Source of the DNA: Chlorocebus sabaeus
Taxonomy: Eukaryota > Chordata > Mammalia > Primates > Cercopithecidae
Length of the DNA: 64,000 nucleotides
Direction: 5' to 3'
Assembly: GCF_047675955.1 (NCBI RefSeq)
Contig: NC_132923.1
Location: forward strand, 91,075,137 to 91,139,136
The position numbers and the translations under genes are program-made. Shown piece by piece: positions 1-11,162 of this stretch (positions within the stretch are counted from its first letter, which is position 1; the number at the start of each line of letters is the position of its first letter). The notes beneath the pieces were generated by a model. The model saw only the letters and a program-made list of their open reading frames with translations, was not told the DNA's origin and ran no database searches.

Positions 1-361
1 TGTTTTTTCTCTTACTGCTTTTTGGATCTTCATCTTTTACCTTTAGAAGTTTGATTATTAAATGTCTTGAGATAGTTTTCTTTGGGCTAAATCTGCTTGG
101 CATTCTAGAACCTTATACTTGAATATAGAAATCTTTCTCTAAATTTGGGAAGTTTTCTATTGTTATTCATTTCGACAAACTTTCTACCCCTATATCTCTA
201 CCTCCTCTTTAAGGCTACTAACTCTTAGATTTGCCCTTTGGAGGCTATTTTCTAGATCTTGTAGGCATGCTTTATTCCTTTTTATCTTTTTCTTCTTCTG
301 TCTGTTCTGGCTGTGTATTTTCAAATAGCCTGTCTTCAAGCTGACTAATTCTTTCTTCTGG

Positions 362-659
362 GGCCAGGCGCGGTGGCTCACGCCTGTGATCCCAACACTT
401 TGTGAGGCCAAGGCAGATGGATCACGAGGTCAGGAGATTGAGACCATCCTGGCTGACACGGTGAAACCTCATCTCTATTAAAAAACAAAAAATTAGCCAA
501 GCGTGGTGGCACACACCTGTAATCCCGGCTACTTGGGAGGCTGAGCCAGAAGAATCGCTTGAACCTGGGAGGCGGAGGTTGCAGTCAGCCGAGATTGCGC
601 CACTGCACTCTAGCCTGGGTGACAGAGCGAGACTCCATCCCAAAAAATAAATTAATTAA
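362..659 (+). mobile_element. Alu (S-type) inside L1
   Basis: Full-length dimer from 'ggccaggcgcggtgg' to an interrupted A-tail ending in 'aaataaattaattaat'. It splits the L1 at a 'taattctttcttc' target. Confidence 0.93.
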
Positions 660-1271
660 TTTCTTCAGCTTAATCAGTTCTGCTATTGAAGGACTTCCGA
701 GGCAATCTTCAGTATATCAACTGCATTTTTCAACTCCAGAATTTCAGCTTGGTTCTTTTTAATTATTTCCGTTTCTTTGCTGAAGTTACCTGAAAGGTTT
801 CTGATTTCCTTATCTGTGTTATCCTGAATTTCTTTGAATTTCTTCAAAACAGGTATTCTGAATTCTCTGTCTGAAAGGTCATGTATCTCTGTCTCTCCAG
901 GATTGGTTCCTGGTACCTTACTTAGTTTATCTGGTCATGTTGTGTTTTCCTGGATAGTCTTAAAGCTTGTGGGTATTTGTCAGTATCTGGGCATTGAAGA
1001 GTTAAATATATATTGTAGTCTTTACAATCTGGGCTTGTGTGCATCTGTTGTTCTTGGGAAGACTTCCAGGTATTTGAAGAGACTTGGGTGTTCCAATCTA
1101 AGTTTTTGGTCACTACAACCTTATCTGCTTAGGAGGTTCCCTAAGCCCAGTAACGCTACGGTTCTTGCAGATTCACAGCGGTGAATTTTGGTCGTCCTGG
1201 ATAAGATCTGCAATAATTCTCAGGATTACCACGCAGAGACTCTTGTTTTCTTCCCTTTCTCCCAAATGAAG

Positions 1272-1308
<37 letters not shown>
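1272..1308. repeat. (TC)n microsatellite
   Basis: Almost pure TC run with one TTT interruption at the 5' end of the L1; L1 5'UTRs of this age commonly hold a TC stretch here. Confidence 0.9.
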
Positions 1309-1589
1309 GTACCTAGCTGCTTTTCTTGGGGTTGCCAGAGACCATCTCTGCCACAGGATGCAGACAAGCTTTTCCAGATCTCCTTCTGTGATTAGGAAAA
1401 AGGCCTTTACTTGCATTCAAAATTGTTATAACCCAAAACACTGTGGGTCTAGAAGGGAAAAAAGGAGGCTATGGTTCCAGGGTGTCCATAACCAAAATAA
1501 ATGGATTTCTGTATAGTTCTAAGCTAAGGACTACATTGGGGTTTGAGATCTGCGGCAGGGACTAGCTAGATGTTGACCAAGCATGACTC

Positions 1590-1760
1590 ACCTTCCTCCT
1601 GGGCACAGGCCACATGACATTTCCCAGCCCTCCAGTAGTTAGGCATGGCCCTGAAACTGAGTTTTGGCAATGGAATAGGAGTAGAAGTGATTAATCCATT
1701 TCTAGGATTGGCCCATCCTCCACTTTCCTCAGGTGACCTTGGAAGCCATGTGTAGAAAAT
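1590..1760 (+). repeat. Old LTR-like repeat fragment
   Basis: The stretch around 'taggcatggccctgaaact' and 'ggcaatggaataggagtag' resembles the abundant 'gtggccatgtgactaagttctggccaatgggatgtgagc' type of LTR-like repeat. A clearer relative lies at 29735-30171. Subfamily not assigned. Positions 1431-1589 and 1761-2031 hold nothing I recognise. Confidence 0.4.
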
Positions 1761-2031
1761 GGAAGTGCCTCAATTGAGGGGTCCTTCTGAATCAGTTACA
1801 GCAAGTAATGTTCTTTAATATAAAAGACCAAAGACTGAGCTAGTCACAAAGTAACACTTTCTTTAACTGGTTAAAGGTAGAACTTAAAAGTTCCTGGGTC
1901 ACTTAAACAAAATCACCTTGGTAACAACGCTATGAAATAACTTAACAAGTTAAAAAAAAAAATTATTAACAACTATTCCTAAATCCTCTGCTTTTCAAAA
2001 CATTCCTGAAAGCCTAACAGATAGAAAGTCT

Positions 2032-2329
2032 GGCCAGGCGTGGTGGCTCACACCTGTAATCCCAGCACTTAGGGAGGCTGTAGCGGGCAGATTACCTAAG
2101 GTCAGGAGTTCAAGACCAGCCTGGCCAACATGGTGAAACCCCATCTCTACTAAAAATATAAAAATTAGCTGGGTGTGGTGGTGCTTGCCTGTAGTCCTAG
2201 CTACTCAGGAGGCTGAGACAGGAGAATTGCTTGACCCTGGGAGGCAGAGGTTGCAGTGAACCGAGATCATGCCATTGCACTCCAGACTGGGAGACAGCGT
2301 GAGACTCTGTTTCAAAAAAAAAAAAAAAA
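2032..2329 (+). mobile_element. Alu (S-type)
   Basis: Complete dimer ending in a 17-base A-tail. The DNA after it (2330-2700) is AT-rich intron with no recognisable feature. Confidence 0.93.
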
Positions 2330-2710
2330 GAAGATCTGGCAAAACTATATTACTTCTGCTTTGCTGAAAGAATGGCAGAGAAACTATGTAGCTTATTAAT
2401 CTCCAACAAATTAATGGTTAAAGGATATATGCATCTACTATTCAGATTCGCCCTTAAGGAACCTACACTAAAGCTGGTACAACTAAGATAGTATCACAGA
2501 GTTTTAACACACAGTTCCCTTGGGGTGAATTTGTTCTTTATTACATTCAAAAACCTAGGGAGTCTAAGCCAGTTACTTAATAAAGAAATCCATAACAGTT
2601 TCCCTGAAGGGGAAAATGCACAAATTAAAGCCTCCTTTCAAGCTGAGTAAAATAAGAGAACAGTTTAGTAACACCAACAAATCAAAGGTCAAGATACCTT
2701 TTTCTTTTTA

Positions 2711-2992
2711 TTTTTGAGAGTTTCGCTCTTGTCGCCCAGGCTGGAGTGCAATGGCGTGATCCTGGCTCACTGCAACCTCCAACTCCCAGGATCAAGCAAT
2801 TCTCCTGCCTCAGCTCCCAAGCAGCTGGAACTACAGGCGTGTGCCACCACGCTGGGCTAATTTTTTATTTTTAGTAGAGACGGGTTTTCGCCATGTTTGC
2901 CAGGCTGGTCTCAAACTCCTGACCTCAGGTGATACGCCTGCCTCGGCCTCCCAGAGTGCTGGGATCATAGGCGTGAGCCACCATGCCCAGCC
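2711..2992 (-). mobile_element. Alu (S-type)
   Basis: Read in antisense from 'tttttgagagtttcgctctt' to 'ccatgcccagcc'; the tail has decayed. Confidence 0.92.
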
Positions 2993-3026
2993 AGTAAGTT
3001 TATTTTAAAATATTTTTCTCTCTTTA

Positions 3027-3335
3027 GGCCGGGTGAGGTGGCTCACGCCTGTAATCCCAGCACTTTGGGAGGGTGAGGCGGGTGGATCACCTGAGGTCAG
3101 GAGTTCAAGACCACCGTGACTAACATGGTGAAACCCTGTCTGTAATAAAAATACAAAAATTAGCCAGGCATGATAGCAGGCACCCATAATGCCAGCTACT
3201 CGGGAGACTAAGGTAGGAGAATTACTTGAACTCGGAAGGCGGAGGTTGCAGTGAGCCAAGATCGCGCCACTGCACTCCAGCCTGAGCAACAAAGAGACTC
3301 CGTCTCAAAAATAAAATAAAAAATAAAATAAAAAT
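3027..3335 (+). mobile_element. Alu (Sx-like)
   Basis: Begins 'ggccgggtgaggtgg' and ends in an (AAAAT)n-type tail 'aaaataaaataaaaaataaa'. Confidence 0.92.
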
Positions 3336-3399
3336 TTTTCTTTAATAATAAATTAACCTTAGCTTACTGTAATTTTTTACTTCACAGACTTTTTAATTT

Positions 3400-3965
3400 T
3401 TTAAAAAGGGTGTCATTCTACTGCCAAGGCTGGAGTATGGTGGCACAATCACAGCTCAGTGCAGCCTCTAACTCCTGCACTCAAGCCATACTTCTGCCTT
3501 AGCCCCTCACATAGCTAGGACTACAGGCATGAGCCACCACACCTGGCTAATTTTTTTTTCTTTTTTTTTTTTTGAGACGGAGTCTCGCTCTGTCACCCAG
3601 GCTGAAGTGCAGTGGCGCAATCTCGGCTCACTGCAAGCTCCGCCTCCCGGGTTCATGACATTCTCCTGCCTCAACATCCCAAGTAGCTGGGACTACAGGT
3701 GCCCACTACAATGCCTGGCTAATTTTGTGTATTTTTAGTAGAGACAGGGTTTCACTGTGTTAGCCAGGATGGTCTCCATCTCCTGACCTCGTGATCCACT
3801 CACCTCAGCCTCCCAAAGTGCCATACCCAGCTAATTTTTTTATTTTTTGTAGAGAGAGTTTTCCTATGTTGCCTAGGCTGGTCTCCAACTTCTAGACTCA
3901 AGCAATACTCCCACCTCAGCCTCCCAAAGTACTGAGATTATAGACACGAGCCACCATGCTCAGCC
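3400..3965 (-). mobile_element. Old AluJ, split by a younger Alu
   Basis: Two diverged halves (3400-3551 and 3821-3965) belong to one antisense AluJ. 'ctggctaattttttt' and 'cccagctaattttttt' flank the inserted copy. Confidence 0.8.
3552..3820 (-). mobile_element. AluY inserted into AluJ
   Basis: Antisense copy with 'gcaagctccgcctcccgg' of AluY. Its terminal bases (the Alu 5' end) are missing after 'cccaaagtg', so it is slightly truncated. Confidence 0.85.
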
Positions 3966-4611
3966 TTTTTAAACTTTTTGCCTCTTCTGTAATAACACTT
4001 AGTTTAAAATACAAACACATTATACAAAATATTTTCTTTCATTATCCTTATTCTATAGGCTTTTTTCTATTAAAAAAATTTCTTTTTTTACTTTTTAAAC
4101 TGTTTTGTGAGAAAGTAAGATACAAACATACACACTAGCCTAGACCTACACAGGGTCGAGATCATCAGTATCACTGTCTTCCACCTCCACATCTTGTCCC
4201 ACCAGAAGGTATTCAGGGGCAATAACGGAGCAATAATGGAGGTGACATGGAGCTGTCATCTCCTATGGTAACAATGCCTTCCCTTGAACAACCCCTGAAG
4301 GATTACTTTTTCTGTTTTTTTACAGTTAACTTTTTTTCTTAATAAGTACAGGTACACTCTAAAATAACAATAGAAAGTATAATATAGTAAATACATAAGC
4401 ATGTAACATAGTTGTTTATTATCATCATTAGGTATTATGTGCTGTGCATGCACTAACTCTACGTGCTGTACCTTTATACCACTGGCAGTGCAGTAAATTT
4501 GTTTACACAGGCATTACCATGAACATGTAATGTGTTGCACTACAATGTTGAAATAGCTGGACGTCACTAGGCAACAGAGATTGCTCAACTCTGTTATTAT
4601 CCTATGGGAAG

Positions 4612-5239
4612 TCAGGCATAATAGTTCATGCCTATAATCCCAACACTTTGGAAGGCCAAGGCAGAAGGATCACTTGAGGCCAAGAGTTCAAGACTAGCCT
4701 GGGGAACATAGCAAGACTTCATCTCTATTAAAACAAAACAAAAAAAAATTAATAAAAAATAATAATCTGGCCAGGCACAGTGGTTCATGCCTGTAATCCC
4801 AGCACTTTGAGAGGCCGAGGTGGGCAGATCACCTGACGTCAGAAGTTCGAGACTAGCCTGGCCAACATGGTGAAACCCCATCTCTACTAAAAATATAAAA
4901 ATTAGCCAGGCATGGTGGCAGGAGCCTGTAATCCCAGCTACTCAGGAGGCTGAGGCAGGAGAATCATTTGAATCCGGGAGGCAGAGGTTGCAGTGAGTCA
5001 AGATGGCGCCACTGCACTCCAGCCTGGGGGACAAGAGCGAGACTTCACCTCAAAAAAAAAAATTAGCTGGGCGTGGTAGCAGCTGCCTGTAATACTAGCT
5101 ACTTGGGAGGCTGAGGCAGGAGAATCGCTTGAAACCAGGAGGTGGAGGCTCCAGTGAGCTGAGATCACACCACTGCACTCCAGCCTGGGCAACAGAGCAA
5201 AACTCGGTCTCAAAAAAAAAAAAATGATAATAATAATAA
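4612..5239 (+). mobile_element. Outer Alu (J/S type) split by another Alu
   Basis: Left arm 4612-4768, right arm 5062-5239. TSDs 'ttattatcctatggg' and 'taataatcttatggg' flank the composite. Confidence 0.85.
4769..5061 (+). mobile_element. Inner Alu (S-type)
   Basis: Complete dimer inserted in the middle A-rich linker of the outer Alu. Confidence 0.9.
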
Positions 5240-5310
5240 TCTTATGGGACCCCATCATATATGTCATCCATCACTGACTAAAACATAATTATGCAGAACA
5301 TGACTGTATT

Positions 5311-5586
5311 CAGAGAAAAAGAAAATGAATAGTTGCATCTATACTGAACATATACAGATTTTCTTTCTTGTCACTATTCCCTAAGCAATAGAGTATAACA
5401 GCTATTTATACAGCATTTACATTGTATTATGTATTATAAATAATCTGGAGATGATTTAAAGTATATGGGAGGATATGTTACATGCAAATACTATGCCATT
5501 TTATAGGTAGAACTTGAGCATACATAGAGTTTGGTATCTGCAGGGGGTCATGGACTCAATCCCCCAGAGATATTGAGGGACAACTG
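5311..5586 (-). mobile_element. MER2 (Tigger-type MITE)
   Basis: On the minus strand it begins CAGTTGTCCCTCAATATC and continues with 'gggattgagtccatgacccc', as MER2 does. It is a non-autonomous DNA transposon without coding capacity; the right part is eroded. Confidence 0.75.
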
Positions 5587-5834
5587 CAGCAGCAAACAGA
5601 CCTGAGGGACTGAATGTTGAATACAGGCGAGGTTAAGAAAAAAATCAAACACAACCTCCAGTTTTGTTCTGGTAAATGAGTGAATGGTAGTGCCATCCAT
5701 TGACATGAGGAAGACTGGAGAAGCAGCAGACTAGAAAGTGAAAATCAAAAGTTCATTTTTGGACATGTTAGGTTTGAGAGGTCTCTGAGCTATCCAAATG
5801 AAAATGTTACACAGACTATTAAAAATAGGAGTAG

Positions 5835-6139
5835 GGCCAGGCACAGTGGCTGATACCTATAATCCCAGCACTTTGGGAAGCGAAGGCGGGCAGATCACCT
5901 GAGGTCAGGAGTTCGAGACCAGCCTCACCAACATGGAGAAACCTAATCTCTACCAAAAAATAAAAATTAGCCAGGCGTGGTGGCACATGCCTGTAATCCC
6001 AGCTATTCAGGAGGTTGACGCAGGAGAATTGCTTGAACCCAGGAGGCAGAGATGGCAGTGAGCCGAGATCCTGCCATTGTACTCCAGACTGGGCAACAAG
6101 AGCAAAATTCTGTCAAAAGAAAAAGAAAAAAAAAAAAAA
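5835..6139 (+). mobile_element. Alu (S-type), first of a same-site pair
   Basis: Full-length; flanked on both sides by 'aaaaataggagtagg'. Confidence 0.93.
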
Positions 6140-6148
6140 TAGGAGTAG

Positions 6149-6440
6149 GGCCAGGCCCAGTGGTTCACGCCTGTAATCCCAGCACTTTGGGAGGCCGAGG
6201 CAAGTGGATTGCTTCAGCCCAGGAGTTCAAGACCAGCCTGGGCAACATGGCAAAACCCTATCTCTACAAAATACATAAAAATTACCTGGGCACGGTGGCC
6301 TGCACTTGTAGTCCCAACTACTTGGGAGCTGAGGTGGAAGGATCTCTTGAGCCCAGGAGGGCAAGGCTACAGTGAGCCGTGTTCATGCCACTGCACTCCA
6401 GCCTGGGCAACAAAGGGAGATCCTGTCTTAAAAATAAAAG
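6149..6440 (+). mobile_element. Alu (Sx/J-like), second of a same-site pair
   Basis: Starts directly after the right TSD of the previous Alu and ends at 'aaaaataaaaggag', a degenerate third copy of that target. Confidence 0.92.
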
Positions 6441-6778
6441 GAGAAAGATCAAGCCCAGAGAAATACGTGTAGGCATTGTCAGCACACAGATGGAATGTAA
6501 AGCAATAGAATCTGATGAAATCACACAAAGCGGAACACATGTAGAAACAGAATAAAGACTGAACCTTAGAAACTCTTCCAACAAGACAGTAAGAAAATCA
6601 AGAGAGCATGATCCCAGAAGCCAAATGATGAAATGATCAAACATGTCAAATACAATAGATTAAGTGAGATGAAGACTGAGAACTGACCACTGGATCTGGC
6701 AATGTGGCACTAACCTTGGCAATCAGTGGAAGGAAGAGAAAAGGCCGACTGGAATGCGTTCAAGAATGGGGGAAAGGA

Positions 6779-7380
6779 GGCCGGGCATGGCGGCCCACGC
6801 CTGTAATCCTAGCACTTTGGGAGGCCGAGACAGGCGGATCACTTGAGGTCAGGAGTTCGAGACAAGCCTGGCCAACATGGTGAAACTCCGTCTCAACTAA
6901 AAATACAAAAATTAGCTGGGCGTGGGCCAGGCGCAGTAGCTTGCACCTGTAATCCCAGCACTTTGGGAGGCCGAGGCGGGCAGATCACGAAGTCAGGAGA
7001 TCGAGACCATCCCGGCTAACATGGTGAAACCCCGTCTCTACTAAAAATACAAAAAAAAAAAATTAGCCAGGCATGGTGGGGGCACCTGTAGTCCCAGCTA
7101 CTTGGGAGGCTGAGGCAGGACAATGGCGTGAACTGGGGAGGTGGAGCTTGCAGTGAGCTGGGATGGTGCCACTGCACTCCAGCCTGGGTGACAGTGCGTC
7201 GGGGGGAGGGGAGGAGCATTAGCTGGGCGTGGTGGCTCATGCCTGTAATCCCGGCTACTCGGAAGGCTAGGCATGAGAATTGCTTGAACTTGAGAAGTGG
7301 AGATTGCAGTGAGCCAAGATCATACCACTGCACTCCAGTCTGGGCGACAGAGTGAGACTCCGACTCAAAACAAAGAATAG
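6779..7380 (+). mobile_element. Outer Alu split by another Alu
   Basis: Left arm 6779-6924; right part resumes at 7218 with a second copy of 'attagctgggcgtgg' and ends in 'ctcaaaacaaagaatag'. Confidence 0.88.
6926..7217 (+). mobile_element. AluY with a G-rich instead of A-rich tail
   Basis: Has 'cggtggagcttgcagtgagc'-type AluY sequence but breaks off at 'gtgacagtgcgtc', followed by 'ggggggaggggaggagc' and then a perfect 15-bp TSD. Confidence 0.88.
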
Positions 7381-7448
7381 AGGGAAAGGAAATAGAAGCA
7401 GAAGACACAGACAACTCTTTTAAGGAGTTCTGTTATAAAGAGGTGCAC

Positions 7449-7746
7449 TCATCCAAGCGTGGTGGCTCACATCTATAATCCCAGCACTTTGGGAGGCCGA
7501 GGTGGGTGGATCACGAGGTCAAGAGTTTGAGACCAGCCTGACCAACATGGTGAAACCCCGTCTCTACCAAGAATACAAAAATTAGCTGGGCGCAGTGGTG
7601 GGCACCTTTAATCCCAGCTACTTAGAAGGTTGAGGCAGGAGAATCTCTTGAACCCAGGAGGCAGAGTTTGCAATAAGCCGAGATCGTACCACTATACTCC
7701 AGCCTGGGCGACAAGAGCGAAACTCCGTCTCAAAAAATAAATAAAT
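7449..7746 (+). mobile_element. Alu (S-type)
   Basis: TSD 'aaagaggtgcactc' against 'aaagaggagcactc'. It separates the minus-strand L2 pieces on the left from the plus-strand L2 on the right. Confidence 0.92.
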
Positions 7747-7749
7747 AAA

Positions 7750-8515
7750 GAGGAGCACTCTCCTATTTTTAGACAATTATTTCATACCATTGCTCTTTCG
7801 CCTGAAGTACTGCAATAGGCTCCCAAGTGTTCTCTCTGCTTCCACATTCCCATTTAGTCAATTCTCTATAGAGCAGCCAAAGAGATTAAAATGTTGAAGC
7901 ATGTGACTCCTCTGCTCAAAACTCCCCAATAGCCTCCTATCTCATTCAAGTGTAATCACTAAAATACTTAGAACAGCCTGTAAGACCTTTCACAATCACT
8001 CTTCACAATCCAGCTCTCCTCTACCCAACTTTCCTTCTGAGCTCTTCTATTATTCTTTTTATCCCACTCCAGCCACACTGGCCTCCTGCTGTTCCTCAAA
8101 CACGAACCTCAGAGGTGGAGGTATGCTTCTATCTAGGCAACTTGCTATTCCCTCTACCCAGTCCACTCTTCCCTTAGATAATCTAAATGCCTCTCTTTAA
8201 ATGGCTCTCTTTGTCATATCCTGAATTCAGGTCTTTACTCAAATATCCCCTTCTCAGAGATGTCTTTCCTGACCCAACTATTTAAAACCATAATCTCCAG
8301 TCACTCTGTATCTCCCCTCCTGTTTTATTTTCTTCATAGTATTCATCAACGTATACTAAATATTTTGCTCATTTATTTTATTATCTAATTCCCTCCACTA
8401 AAATAGAAACTTCACGAAGGCAGGGATCTGTCTGCCTTTTTCACTGCTATAATCCCAACACCTGCCCTCCCAAAAAAAAATAAAACTTGTTGAATCGAAT
8501 GAATGAATGAGAGGG
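7750..8515 (+). mobile_element. L2 3' end, sense
   Basis: Recognisable blocks in order: 'gtgactcctctgctcaaaac', 'cactccagccacactggcct', 'gaaggcagggatctgtctgc' and the terminal 'ttgaatcgaatgaatgaatg' tail. Ancient and non-coding. The adjacent 8516-8650 is unclassified. Confidence 0.8.
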
Positions 8516-8650
8516 TTATAAAGTTAATGACAATTTCTTAAGATGGGAAATATTACAGTACGATTGTAAATTGACAAGAATCATATAACAGAAAAAAACT
8601 CATGACACAGAGGTATGGAGGGATAATTGCAAAAACAAAACTTTTTTCCC

Positions 8651-8939
8651 TTTTTTTTTTTTTTTTTTTTGAGACAGGGACTCACTCTGTCACCCAAGCA
8701 GAAGTGCAGTGGCGCGATCTCGGCTCATTGTAACCTCCACCTCTTGGGCTCAGGCGATCCTACCGAGTAGCTGAGATTACAAGTGTACATCACCACACCC
8801 AGATAATTTTTGTATTTTTTGTAGAGACGGGGTTTCACCATGTTGCCCAGGTTTGTCTCAAACTCCTGGGCTCAAGCAATCCACCCACCTTGGTCTCCCA
8901 AAGTGCTGGGATTACAGGCGTGAGACACCATGCCCAGAC
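8651..8939 (-). mobile_element. Alu (S/J-type)
   Basis: 20-base T run, then antisense Alu with a shortened middle ('gcgatcctaccgagtagctg' lacks the usual 'cctgcctcagcc'). Confidence 0.9.
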
Positions 8940-9035
8940 AAAAAATAAAACTCTTAATAAGATGTAGGGGTTGGCCTTGTATAGAATTAGAAATAGGTTA
9001 CCCACAGCAACAAGAGGGCAAAGAATATGCATACA

Positions 9036-9440
9036 GGCAAGGCCCAGTGGCTCACACCTGTAATCCCAGCACTTTGGGAGGAGGCCAAGGTGGACGGATC
9101 ACTTGAGGTCAGGAGTTCGAGACCAGCCTGGCCAACATGGTAAAACCCCGTCTCTACTAAAGGAATACAAAAAAGTAGCTGGGCGTGGTAGCACACACCT
9201 GTAATTAGCTGGCCAACATGGTGAAACCCCATCTCTACTAAAAGAACACAAAAAATTAGCTGGGTGTGGTGGCACACGCCTCCCAGCTACTGGGGAGGCT
9301 GAGGCAGGAGAAAACTCTGAGCCCAGGAAGTAGGCAGAAGTTCCAGTGAGCCAAGATCACGCCACTGCACTCCAGCCTGGGTGAGAGAGCCAAGATTCTG
9401 TCTCCAAAAAAAAAAAAAAAAAAGAAAGAAAGAAAAAAAA
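9036..9440 (+). mobile_element. Alu with internal tandem duplication
   Basis: 'ggccaacatggt' starts at 9130 and again at 9211, so about 81 bp spanning the left-arm end and linker is doubled. The tail is (A)n followed by GAAA repeats. Confidence 0.88.
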
Positions 9441-9572
9441 GAATATGGGTACAGATCCAGGTAGGTTGATTCATTTGTAATGGGAGCTTATGGAAGTTAT
9501 CTTCTGATTTGTCTTTTTTTCCCCCTCAGTGAAAAAGGAAACAAGAACATCAACTGACATAAAGAAGAGAGT

Positions 9573-9874
9573 GGCTGGGCGTGCTGGCTCAAGCCTGTAA
9601 TCCCAGCACTTTGGGAGGCCAAGACGGGCGGATCACGAAGTCAGGAGATCAAGACCATCCTGGCTACCCGGTGAAACCCCGTCTCTACTAAAAAATACAA
9701 AAAAAAAAACTAGCCGGGTGAGGTGGTGAGCGCCTGTAGTCCCAGCTACCTGGGAGGCTGAGGCAGGAGGATGGCGTAAACCCAGGAGGCGGAGCTTGCA
9801 GTGAGCTGAGATCCGGCCACTGCACTCCAGCCTGGGTGACAGAGCGAGACTCCATCTCAAAAAAAAAAAAAAAA
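9573..9874 (+). mobile_element. Cercopithecid-type AluY
   Basis: 'ggctcaagcctgtaat', 'aaactagccgggtgaggtgg' and 'gatccggccactgcac' mark the Old World monkey lineage. TSD 'aagagagtg' on both sides. Confidence 0.92.
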
Positions 9875-9941
9875 GAGAGAGTGAGTGTTGGAAGCGTGAG
9901 GAGAAATAAAGATTAAACTATGATTTCTGAGTGGAAAAGTT

Positions 9942-10092
9942 GGCTGCGTGTGGTGGCTCACACCAGTAATTCCAGCACTTTGGGAAGCCAAGGTGAGGGG
10001 ATTCTTTGAGACTAGGATTTCAAGACCAACCTGGGCAACACAGGAAGACCCTGCCTCTATGAAAATAAAAAATAATAAAATTAACATTTTTA
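9942..10092 (+). mobile_element. Alu left monomer (truncated or FLAM-like)
   Basis: Single arm ending in 'aaaataaaaaataataaaa', flanked by 'gagtggaaaagt' on both sides, so it inserted as a monomer-length copy. Confidence 0.8.
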
Positions 10093-10559
10093 AAAGAGTG
10101 GAAAAGTGAATGGACAAGGGAAATGTCACAGGATTAACCGTCAGTGCTGATAGAGTCCTCGAGGTTCATGATCACTAATTTAATGTTAGCATGGTTGTGT
10201 TTTTCTGCCGTCACATTCAGCTGCTTAGATACAGGTGCAGAGCAGGCAGAGTAGGTTTAATCATGGTTGGGGTCTTGCCAGGCAGTATGACAGAGGGGAA
10301 AGAGACAGACAAGCTGAGGGTACATGGGCAAGAACGATTACGATAGTCTATGAAATGTTAAGTTCAATAAGGAGGAAAGTACAAGCATGAATTGACTGAT
10401 AATGAAAAGATAGTTTAAATATATACATACACACACACACACATATATACATTCTAGAGCTGTACAATTTTGGGAAAAAATTCTAACGGGGTAAAAACTG
10501 GAGAGATAGGAGATAATATGACAATCAGAGTGCTGCAAGCTCAAAACTAAGATTTTTAG
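10093..10559. other. Unclassified intron DNA with a (CA)n stretch
   Basis: Contains TA/CA repeats at 10418-10450. The region around 'agagacagacaagctgaggg' may be antisense L2, too diverged to be sure. Confidence 0.4.
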
Positions 10560-10871
10560 GGCCGGGCGTGGTGGCTCATGCCTGTAAATCTCAACATTTT
10601 AGGAGGTCAAGATGGGAGGATCACTTGCGTCCAGGAATTTGAGACCAGCCTGGGCAACATAGTGAGATACTATCTCTAACTTAAAGAAAAAAAAAAAATA
10701 TCCAGGCATGGTGGCATGCACCTGTAGTCCTAGCTACTCAGGAGGCTGAAGCAGGAGGATCACTCGAGCCCAGGAGTTTAAGGTTGCAATGAGCTACGAT
10801 AGCATCACTATACTCCAGCCTGTACTCCAGCGTAGACAAGAGAGCCAGAAACTGTCTCAACAAAACAAACA
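10560..10871 (+). mobile_element. Alu (J-type)
   Basis: Diverged copy with a 13-bp echo 'tactccagcctgtactccag' near its 3' end. It shares the outer TSD with the next Alu. Confidence 0.9.
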
Positions 10872-11162
10872 GGCCGGGCACCAGGGCTGACGTCTGTAAT
10901 CCCAACTCTTTGGGAGGCCGAGGCAGGCAGATCACCTGAGGTCAGGAGTTTGAGAACAGAATGGCCAACACAGTGAAACTTCATCTCTAATAAAAACACA
11001 AAAAGTAGTCAGGCGTGGTAGCACACACCTGTAATCTCAGCTATTTAGGAGGCTGAGGCAGGAGAATCACTTGAACCTGCGAGGCGGAGGTTGCAGTGAG
11101 CCGAGATCATGCCACTGCACTCCAGCCTGGGTGACAGAGCGAGACTCCGTCTCAAAAAAAAC
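10872..11162 (+). mobile_element. Alu (S-type)
   Basis: Inserted at the A-tail of the preceding Alu; the pair is bracketed by 'actaagattttta' and 'cctaagattttag'. Confidence 0.92.

Larger units (their letters stand above)
1..1430 (-). mobile_element. L1 5' region: ORF1 part and 5'UTR, antisense
   Basis: On the minus strand, 190-300 encodes the ORF1p coiled-coil region, with NKACLQDLENSLQRANLR visible. Rightwards the sequence passes into L1 5'UTR-type DNA ending near the TC array. The element runs off the left edge, is split by an Alu at 362-659, and has stops in the ORF1 frame. The divergence suggests an L1PB/L1MA-age copy, which is inactive. Confidence 0.75.
3966..5310. mobile_element. Tigger-like DNA transposon remnant
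   Basis: The unique DNA at 3966-4611, resumed at 5240-5310, resembles a mariner/Tigger-family element; the 'tagcctagacctacacaggg' and terminal 'gaacatgactgta' stretches are recognisable. It is interrupted by the nested Alu pair at 4612-5239. No transposase frame survives. Family assignment is from memory. Confidence 0.5.
5600..7448 (-). mobile_element. L2 fragments broken by Alus
   Basis: Pieces at 5600-5834, 6441-6778 and 7381-7448 match antisense L2 ORF2 and downstream sequence: 'tggacatgttaggtttgag' (the complement encodes the post-catalytic KTE-type RT motif region) and 'gagaactgaccactggatct'. Five Alus interrupt them. Confidence 0.55.

Noticed and set aside
190..411. 73-codon minus-strand ORF
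   Set aside because: It is part Alu, part L1 ORF1 coiled-coil sequence, with no intact gene.
834..1184. 116-codon plus-strand ORF
   Set aside because: It lies antisense in an L1 5'UTR; chance frame.
7016..7414. 132-codon minus-strand ORF
   Set aside because: Runs through two nested Alus; antisense Alu frames commonly read like this.
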